Source: Verrucomicrobiales bacterium (lineage in GTDB: Bacteria > Verrucomicrobiota > Verrucomicrobiia > Limisphaerales > JAFMIX01). From it: a DNA stretch of 13,607 nt. This document shows, piece by piece, positions 1-5,618 of this stretch. The stretch spans positions 1 to 13,607 of the forward strand of contig JAFMIX010000032.1 of NCBI GenBank assembly GCA_017853785.1. The letters run 5' to 3'. Both the position numbers and the translations under genes were made by a program. The notes under the pieces are model-generated. The model was not told the origin of the DNA. It did not search any database and saw nothing but the letters and a program-made list of their open reading frames with translations. Every line of letters starts with the position of its first letter. Position 1 is the first letter of the stretch.

Positions 1-1947
1 AGCTCGGCAGTCAATCCGCCAGCCACGCCCGACCCCACCGCTTACCAGCCCGCGACAGCCATCCCCCAAGTCCCGGCCGCGCCCGGCGAACCCGCCGCCG
101 CACCCCGGCCGCCGCTGCCCGAGCCGAAACTAGATTTCACCCCCTCCGCCAACCTCGCGGACATGATCAAGCTCGCCCGCGCCGGCGTCAGCGAAAGCCT
201 CATGCTCAAGTTCATCCAGAACGCCTCCGGCGCCTTCGGCCTCGGCGCGCAGAAAATTATCTACCTCAACGACCTCGGTGTTTCCGAGAACGTCATCAAC
301 ACTATGATGGAACGCGACCGCGCATTCACCAATGCCCTCCCGCCCGCGCCCGCGCCGCTCGCTGGCACTGCGCCTGCACCCGCACCCGTCGTGGCCGAGC
401 TGGCGTCCGTTGTCGTCACCGCGCCCGCGCCTGTCACCGTTAATTATTTTTATGAAACGCTCACGCCCTACGGCTCCTGGATCGAAGTGGAAGGCTATGG
501 CCTTTGCTGGCAACCGACCGTCGTCATCTACCAGAGCGATTGGCAGCCTTACTGCGATCGCGGCCGCTGGGTCTACACCGACTGCGGTTGGTATTGGGCT
601 TCTGATTACTCCTGGGGCAACGTCGCCTTCCACTACGGCCGCTGGTTCAAACATCACCGCCGCGGCTGGTGCTGGGCGCCGGACACCGTGTGGGCGCCCG
701 CGTGGGTCAGCTGGCGGCGCAACGACAATTACTGCGGCTGGGCGCCGTTGCCGCCGGCGGCGTGCTATCGTCCGGGCGTCGGCTTCTTCTATCAGGACCG
801 CGCCGTGAGCATCGGCTTCGAGTTTGGTCTCAGCATCGACTGCTACACCTTCGTGTCCCGCCATCATTTCACCGACCCGCATCCCCGCCGCCACGCCGCG
901 CCGCGCCAGGAAGTCACGCAGATCTACAACACCACTATCGTCAACAACTACTACTCCGGCGGCGGCCGCAACGAACGCGTCGTCAACCACGGCATCGCCC
1001 CCGCTGTCATCACCGCCGGCACGGCCAACCAGATCCGCCCCGTCCGCGCCCCCGAACCCGCCGCGCCTGGCGTGCGTCCTGATCGCGACCAGATCACCGC
1101 CCCAACTCCCGGCCGCGATGCCCGCCCCGCCCGCCCGCAGGCCGATTCGCTCACGCCCAAATTTGCCAACACCACGCCGCGCGCCGGAGTCATTTCGCCG
1201 ACTGACCGCACCGTGACCCCCGACCGCAATCGGGAAAACAATTCCACCCGCGAACGCGAATCCGCTTTCCACCGGGCAACTCCCGAGGCGACCCGCACCA
1301 CGCCTGAAAGAAATCTCACGCCGGCAACGCCGACCAAACCCGCGCCGGTGCTCACGCCCAACATCGCCGCTCCAGCCATCACCACCCCGACCGTGCGCGA
1401 GCGGGAAATCAGGCGGCCGAACGTCGTCGGCCCTAACATCACCCGGCCGGCCCCGTTCGACCACGAAAACCGGAGTTCCATTGACTCCAGCCGCAACTCT
1501 GACTTCCGCACCCCGAGCTCCCGCCCCATTCCGGCTGCGCCAACGGTTAATCCGGCAACACCCCGGCTTACCCCCACCCTCTCGCCCTTTGTTACCCGTC
1601 CAGCTATGCCCCAGATCAATCAGCAACCCGACCGCAGCGAACGCCCGAGCACGTTCAGCATTCCGAGTCGCAGCTTCACCACGCCCGAGCCGCGCAGCCA
1701 GCCCAGCATGCCGCCCCGCCATCCCACCCCGCAGACTCCCGCGCCGCCGCCCCGCCCGCAACCCGCCGCACCAAGTTTCACCCCGGCCCCGCAACCAAGC
1801 TTCACCCCGCGTTCCGCACCGGCCATGCCCGCCGCACCGACCTCAAGCGCGCCGCGCATGGAGTCCCGCCCGACTCCGGCGCCCACAGCGCCAGCCCGCA
1901 GCGAATCCCGCTCCGGCGGTGGCGACCGCGAAAAACGCGACCGTTGA
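1..1947 (+). CDS. DUF6600-type Tyr/Trp-rich, proline-rich exported protein (5' end outside window)
   Basis: The reading frame is open from base 1, so the N-terminus, including any signal peptide, lies outside the window; 648 codons are visible. After a Pro/Ala stretch comes a short helical segment (about nt 148-320, 'LADMIKLARAGVSESLMLKFIQ' region to 'VINTMMERDRAF') of a type common at the N-terminus of Verrucomicrobia DUF6600 proteins. A DUF6600-like domain follows at about nt 445-840, with repeated Trp/Tyr-Gly signatures such as YGSWIEVEG, GRWVYTDCGWYW, GWCWAPDTVWAPAWV and CGWAPLPP, and seven cysteines. The remaining 350 or so residues are low-complexity Pro/Thr/Arg/Ser, probably disordered or a wall or envelope spacer, ending in a charged GGGDREKRDR tail. 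The function is unknown. The family resemblance is recognised from the motif pattern; export and surface location are inferred. A secreted protein follows after 31 bases, possibly in the same transcript. Confidence 0.8.
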   Translation, partial: SSAVNPPATPDPTAYQPATAIPQVPAAPGEPAAAPRPPLPEPKLDFTPSANLADMIKLARAGVSESLMLKFIQNASGAFGLGAQKIIYLNDLGVSENVINTMMERDRAFTNALPPAPAPLAGTAPAPAPVVAELASVVVTAPAPVTVNYFYETLTPYGSWIEVEGYGLCWQPTVVIYQSDWQPYCDRGRWVYTDCGWYWASDYSWGNVAFHYGRWFKHHRRGWCWAPDTVWAPAWVSWRRNDNYCGWAPLPPAACYRPGVGFFYQDRAVSIGFEFGLSIDCYTFVSRHHFTDPHPRRHAAPRQEVTQIYNTTIVNNYYSGGGRNERVVNHGIAPAVITAGTANQIRPVRAPEPAAPGVRPDRDQITAPTPGRDARPARPQADSLTPKFANTTPRAGVISPTDRTVTPDRNRENNSTRERESAFHRATPEATRTTPERNLTPATPTKPAPVLTPNIAAPAITTPTVREREIRRPNVVGPNITRPAPFDHENRSSIDSSRNSDFRTPSSRPIPAAPTVNPATPRLTPTLSPFVTRPAMPQINQQPDRSERPSTFSIPSRSFTTPEPRSQPSMPPRHPTPQTPAPPPRPQPAAPSFTPAPQPSFTPRSAPAMPAAPTSSAPRMESRPTPAPTAPARSESRSGGGDREKRDR

Positions 1948-1978
1948 ACCGGCGCGCAGAGCCGCAACTGATTCACCC

Positions 1979-2938
1979 ATGAAATTCATCGGCCCAAAAA
2001 GTTTTCTCTTGGCGGTGGCCTTGATGCTGGCTGCTCTTGCCGCCAGCAGCAGCGCTCAGGCCGCGGCAACGAATGTCTATCTCACCCGATTCGAACTCGG
2101 CGAGGGTTACACCAATAACACCGATCTCGTCGGCTCCGGCGGCTGGATTAGCTCGGGTTCCGGCGGCAACGGCATCGTCACCAACTTCATTCCTGGCCAG
2201 GGCCAGCAGGCTTACATCGGCTTCTCCGCGCCCAACCCCGGCGACGACCAGCTCGTCGTCTGGCGCCCCATCAATTACAACCCCATCGCCGCCGGCCGGC
2301 CGCTGGTGAATTTCTCCGTGCAGATGAACGTCGTGGATTCCTCCAACACCAACTACGACAACTTCCGTTGGAGCGTCTACAACACACAAGGCAACCGGCT
2401 CTTCGCGCTCGATTTCGACAACTACTACACCGAAGTCAGTCACCTCCTCGACGGCGCGAACACGCTCGTCCCCACCGGCGTGTATTTCGCACCGAACTCC
2501 AACTACGTCCTCAATGTCTCCATGAACTTCGCCTCCAACCGCTGGAGTGCGACGCTCGGCAGCGCGCTCATCGCCACCAACCAACCCATCACCACCGTCG
2601 GCGCGCCGCTCAACCTCGGCGACATTGACGCCGTGTGGCTGGTGTTCGCCACCAACGCGCCCGGAAACAACTACCTCCTTTTCGACAATTACCAGATCAC
2701 CGCCGACACGCTCGCCGCACCGACGGCACAAATGCAATTCCTCGGGCACAACGGCAGCGGCGCGACGCTGCGCGTCTCGGGCAGCGCCAACTCCCGTTGG
2801 GCCGTGGACGCCACCACCAACCTCGTCACTTGGACCGCGCTGAAGACCAACACCATCGCCACCACCTACTTCGACCACACCGACCCTGCTGGCGCGACCT
2901 TGCAGCGGCGGTTCTACCGGGCTCGACTGGTGCCCTAG
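1979..2938 (+). CDS. Secreted protein of unknown function with C-terminal 'TNLVTW' module
   Basis: This 319-residue protein begins MKFIGPKSF and has a classic Sec signal peptide: Lys residues, a Leu/Ala hydrophobic core (about 9-22), then a probable cleavage after Ala-Gln-Ala at residue 28. The mature part is rich in Asn, Thr, Tyr and aromatic residues, with alternating beta-like segments (FELGEGYTN, GQQAYIGFSAPN, FSVQMNVVDSSN, FRWSVYNTQG, YLLFDNYQI). This suggests a beta-sandwich, perhaps carbohydrate-binding or concanavalin-like, but no named domain was recognised. The last 45 or so residues (RWAVDATTNLVTWTAL ... RRFYRARLVP) match a module often found at the C-terminus of Verrucomicrobia secreted proteins. 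The ATG at 1979 is chosen because it gives the signal peptide; the frame runs open further upstream only as overlap with the preceding gene. There is no obvious ribosome-binding site. Confidence 0.8.
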   Translation: MKFIGPKSFLLAVALMLAALAASSSAQAAATNVYLTRFELGEGYTNNTDLVGSGGWISSGSGGNGIVTNFIPGQGQQAYIGFSAPNPGDDQLVVWRPINYNPIAAGRPLVNFSVQMNVVDSSNTNYDNFRWSVYNTQGNRLFALDFDNYYTEVSHLLDGANTLVPTGVYFAPNSNYVLNVSMNFASNRWSATLGSALIATNQPITTVGAPLNLGDIDAVWLVFATNAPGNNYLLFDNYQITADTLAAPTAQMQFLGHNGSGATLRVSGSANSRWAVDATTNLVTWTALKTNTIATTYFDHTDPAGATLQRRFYRARLVP

Positions 2939-2992
2939 CCGCCGGCAAGTTTTCTCCTTTTGCAAGCCCCGCATCGTTGGCAAATTCCTGCG

Positions 2993-3601
2993 GTGGGCAT
3001 CACCATCCAACAGTTCAACCAGATGACCGCGCGGCTCGGCAAACGCGCGCCCACCGCCAAAACACCCGCGTTACCGCTGCCCCGGCGGCGCACCGGCGGC
3101 CGCCAGATCATCCTCGGCGTCGACCCCTCGCTGCGCGGCACCGGCTACGGCGTCATCCAACTCACCGCCGCCACACCCGCCACCCTCGCGCAAGGCACGA
3201 TCTCCTGCCCCGCCAAATGGGAACGCTCCCGCTGCCTCGCCAAAATTTTTCAGACCCTGCGCGGCGTCATCCGCGAACACCGCCCCACCGTCTGCGTCAT
3301 CGAAGGCTTGTTCTACGCGCAAAACCTCCAGACCGCGCTCATCATGGGCGAGGCGCGCGGCGCGGCCCTCGCGGCCATCGCTGAAGCGGGATTGGAAATC
3401 TACGAACTCGCGCCGCGCAAAGTGAAGCAGGCCATCGTCGGCTACGGTGCGGCGCAGAAAATCGCCGTCGCCAAAATGGTGCAGCGGATGCTGAACCTCC
3501 CCGAACTCCCCGCGCCCGACGCCGCCGATGCCCTCGCGCTGGCCTTGACCCACGCGCAGGAAACCGGACGCTTTGGCCTGACCGCACCAAGACGAATCTG
3601 A
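2993..3601 (+). CDS. ruvC: Crossover junction endodeoxyribonuclease RuvC
   Basis: RuvC is the Holliday junction resolvase. It acts as a homodimer with RuvAB and cuts recombination intermediates symmetrically using two metal ions. The RNase H-like fold is clear: ILGVDPSLRGTGYG supplies the first catalytic Asp (D44 from the GTG start), VCVIEGLFYAQN the Glu (E104), and PAPDAADALALALTH the last two Asp (D176, D179). The KVKQAIVGYGAAQK segment (from 143) is also typical. The start is uncertain: GTG at 2993 gives 202 residues and ATG at 3023 gives 192. There is no start codon close to the conserved core, so even the shorter form carries about 30 extra N-terminal residues compared with the usual protein of roughly 170 residues. 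ruvA follows 14 bases downstream, supporting an operon. ruvB is not in the window. Confidence 0.93.
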   Translation: MGITIQQFNQMTARLGKRAPTAKTPALPLPRRRTGGRQIILGVDPSLRGTGYGVIQLTAATPATLAQGTISCPAKWERSRCLAKIFQTLRGVIREHRPTVCVIEGLFYAQNLQTALIMGEARGAALAAIAEAGLEIYELAPRKVKQAIVGYGAAQKIAVAKMVQRMLNLPELPAPDAADALALALTHAQETGRFGLTAPRRI

Positions 3602-3615
3602 ATTTATTTTTTCGC

Positions 3616-4221
3616 ATGATCACCTTTCTCCACGGCAAACTCAGCGAAGCCCTCCCCACGCAGGTCGTGGTGGACGTGAACGGCGTCGGCTACGAAGCGC
3701 TCATCCCGCTCTCCTCCTTCGACAAGCTCCCCCAGCCCGGCGGCGAGGTGAAGCTGCTCACCCACCTCGTCGTCCGCGAAGACGCTCATGTACTTTACGG
3801 CTTCATGACCGCCGCCGAGCGCGAACTTTTCCGCCTGCTCATCAACAGCGTCAGCGGCATCGGGCCGAAGACCGCGTTGAACATCTTGAGCGGCATGAAC
3901 GCCGTCACCTTCCGCGGCGCGGTCGCCAATGGCGACGTGAAATCCCTTTCCCAGATCTCCGGGGTCGGCAAGAAGACCGCCGAACGCATCGTCGTGGAAT
4001 TGCGCGACAAGATGGGCGCGTCCGGCGCGTGGGAGGCCAGCAGCGCGCAACGCGCCCTTTCGCCCGACGACCAGAAGATCAACGACGCCACGCTCGCGCT
4101 CATGGCCTTGGGCTTCAAACAGGCCGAGGCGCACGACGTCGTCCGCGCCGCGCAGGCCGTGCTCGGCCCGCAGGCCAGCGTCGAACAACTCGTCCGCGCG
4201 TGTCTGAAAAAGGGAGCGTGA
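3616..4221 (+). CDS. ruvA: Holliday junction branch migration protein RuvA
   Basis: RuvA tetramers bind the four-way junction and load the RuvB motor for branch migration. The 201-residue length is normal for the family. Domain I is an OB-fold (about 1-63, MITFLHGKL ... VLYGF) and contains the acidic pin pair E55-D56 in VVREDAHVLYGF, at the same positions as in E. coli RuvA. Domain II has the two helix-hairpin-helix motifs, SVSGIGPKTALNIL (78-91) and ISGVGKKTAERIVVEL (114-129). After a linker, domain III (about 152-200, DATLALMALGFKQAEA) is the RuvB-contacting region. It lies 14 bases after ruvC, and its TGA overlaps the next gene's ATG by one base, so translation of the two is probably coupled. 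No Shine-Dalgarno is visible before the ATG. Confidence 0.96.
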   Translation: MITFLHGKLSEALPTQVVVDVNGVGYEALIPLSSFDKLPQPGGEVKLLTHLVVREDAHVLYGFMTAAERELFRLLINSVSGIGPKTALNILSGMNAVTFRGAVANGDVKSLSQISGVGKKTAERIVVELRDKMGASGAWEASSAQRALSPDDQKINDATLALMALGFKQAEAHDVVRAAQAVLGPQASVEQLVRACLKKGA

Positions 4222-4934
4222 TGGCTGAAGCAAATTCGAAAACTGAAGTCCGCGATCCGAAACCCGGGAGTGTCGTCGTGCCCCAACAAGCGAGTTGGCC
4301 GCAGCGGTTCGCCGCCCGGACCATCAATATCGTGATGCGCCTGGTGGCAGCAACCGTGCGTTGCCGGTTGCAGGACGAATCCGGGATGTTCACCCGGCCC
4401 CGCACCGGCGCGGCGATCGTCTGCTTCTGGCACAACCGACTCGCCATCTGCATCAAGGTGCGGACGGCTTTTGTGAACAACCGCACTGACGGCAACCGGG
4501 CGGCCGCGCTGGTCAGCGCGAGCCGCGATGGCGGGCTGCTCTCGCGCGTGCTGGAATTGTTCCAGATCCAAGCCGTGCGCGGTTCGTCCTCGCGGCGCGG
4601 GCCGCAGGCGTTGCGCGAGATGGTCGGCTGGGGCGAGCGTGGTTATGACTTGGCCATCACGCCGGACGGCCCGCGCGGCCCGTGCTACCGCGTGGCGGAC
4701 GGCGTGACCTCGCTGGCGCAGCTCACCGGCCTGCCGATCCTGCCGATGGCGTTCAACTTGAACTGGAAAATCAGCCTGAAAAGCTGGGACCGGTTTCAAA
4801 TCCCGCTGCCATTTGCCCGCTGCGAGGTTCATGTGGGCGCGCCGATCTCCGTGCCGCGCGAGGCGACCGATGCGGAGCGCGAACAAATCCGGCAGCAACT
4901 GGAAACCAAGCTGCGGGAAATCTCGCGGGATTGA
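4221..4934 (+). CDS. DUF374-type lysophospholipid acyltransferase family protein
   Basis: This 237-residue protein belongs to the LPLAT-like DUF374 family, related to acyltransferases acting on lipid A or phospholipid intermediates at the inner membrane. The diagnostic series is present: FWHNRL (69-74, the HxxxxD-like site in this family's form), SRDGGLLSRVLELF (101-114), GSSSRRGPQALREM (121-134) and TPDGPRGP (148-154). An N-terminal amphipathic or hydrophobic stretch around 28-48 may associate with the membrane. The ATG overlaps the ruvA stop by one base and is preceded by AGGGAG at 4211-4216, one of the few clear ribosome-binding sites here. This fixes the start and argues for co-expression with ruvCA. 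The exact acyl acceptor cannot be told from sequence. The gene converges on the lytic transglycosylase gene with only 3 bases between stops. Confidence 0.85.
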   Translation: MAEANSKTEVRDPKPGSVVVPQQASWPQRFAARTINIVMRLVAATVRCRLQDESGMFTRPRTGAAIVCFWHNRLAICIKVRTAFVNNRTDGNRAAALVSASRDGGLLSRVLELFQIQAVRGSSSRRGPQALREMVGWGERGYDLAITPDGPRGPCYRVADGVTSLAQLTGLPILPMAFNLNWKISLKSWDRFQIPLPFARCEVHVGAPISVPREATDAEREQIRQQLETKLREISRD

Positions 4935-4937
4935 GAG

Positions 4938-5510
4938 CTACTTCGGAGCGCGGGCGAATTCCGGCAGGTAGTGCAGCCGGCGTTTCATGATAGCGAAGAT
5001 GTATTGCTTCGTGCCGGGATAATCCATCTGCGCGAGAAACACCGCACTGTTCGTTGCCGCCGCGCCCTGATTCCACCGCAGCACGTGGTGGCGTCCGGCG
5101 TTGTAATCCGCCAGCGCATAGGGGATGGGATTGTCCGTGTGCAGGTAGCGCTTGAACACTTTCGCCAGATAAAACGTGCCGGCAAAGGCATTGGTATGCG
5201 GGTCGAGCAGGTGTTCGAACTGAAAGTTTTTCACCCCCTCCGCATCGGCCCACTCGCCGGCGGCGATCTCTGTGAGCTGCATCAAGCCTATTTCCCCATG
5301 ACTGCCGCGCGCCCGCGGGTTGAACCAGCTTTCCCGCCACATCACGGCCTTGATGAGCGCCGGGTCGAAGCGATACCGCGCCGCCGCCGCCAACACTACC
5401 GCATCCTCGCTGTGGTCGCGCCGATCGTAATACACCCACAAAGCCACGATCCCGAGCACCACGATGATGGCGGCAATGGTGGTGAATGCGGCGTAGCGTT
5501 GATGTTTCAC
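4938..5510 (-). CDS. Membrane-anchored lytic transglycosylase (SLT domain)
   Basis: This enzyme cleaves the MurNAc-GlcNAc bond of peptidoglycan to give 1,6-anhydroMurNAc ends. From a GTG start at 5510 it is 190 residues with an N-terminal transmembrane anchor (about 9-27) and a single SLT (lysozyme-like) domain. Key motifs are IKAVMWRESWFNP with the catalytic Glu60, GSHGEIGLMQLT (69-80) and ALADYNAG (132-139), in the Slt70/MltC-type order. An upstream TTG at 5516 would add two residues; GTG is preferred because it gives the usual M-K-basic start before the anchor, but neither start has a Shine-Dalgarno. The domain is expected to face the periplasm. It diverges from priA across a repeat-rich spacer. 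There is no peptidoglycan operon around it, so whether it acts in remodelling or in envelope-machine assembly is open. Confidence 0.9.
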   Translation of the reverse strand: MKHQRYAAFTTIAAIIVVLGIVALWVYYDRRDHSEDAVVLAAAARYRFDPALIKAVMWRESWFNPRARGSHGEIGLMQLTEIAAGEWADAEGVKNFQFEHLLDPHTNAFAGTFYLAKVFKRYLHTDNPIPYALADYNAGRHHVLRWNQGAAATNSAVFLAQMDYPGTKQYIFAIMKRRLHYLPEFARAPK

Positions 5511-5526
5511 ACCCAAGTTGTAACGG

Positions 5527-5614
5527 AAAATGCAAAATTAAAAATGCAAAATTAAAAATTTCAGCCAAAGTGGATGGCGGCCGGTTTTGTTTTTTCAATT
5601 TGCATTTTAAATTT
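5527..5614. repeat. AT-rich direct and inverted repeat cluster between the transglycosylase gene and priA
   Basis: A 14-base unit AAAATGCAAAATTA occurs twice in tandem (5527-5540 and 5541-5554), followed by AAAATTT. About 43 bases further on, AATTTGCATTTT (5597-5608) is the near-perfect reverse complement of AAAATGCAAAATT, differing by one base, so the spacer can fold into a long AT-rich hairpin. The separating segment is GC-rich (GGATGGCGGCCGG). The composition is strikingly unlike the flanking genes. It fills the 108-base divergent spacer, so it may carry promoters for both genes or be a dispersed palindromic element. No clear -35/-10 pair was found. Confidence 0.7.
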
Positions 5615-5618
5615 AGCG

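Noticed and set aside
130..1794. Long minus-strand open frame (554 codons) opposite the DUF6600 gene
   Set aside because: Low-complexity Gly/Arg/Ala translation with no domain; it is a by-product of GC-rich codon use on the plus-strand gene, which has clear family motifs.
3795..4898. Minus-strand open frame (367 codons) across ruvA and the acyltransferase gene
   Set aside because: Antisense to two confidently identified genes; no recognisable motif and a composition typical of GC-rich shadow frames.
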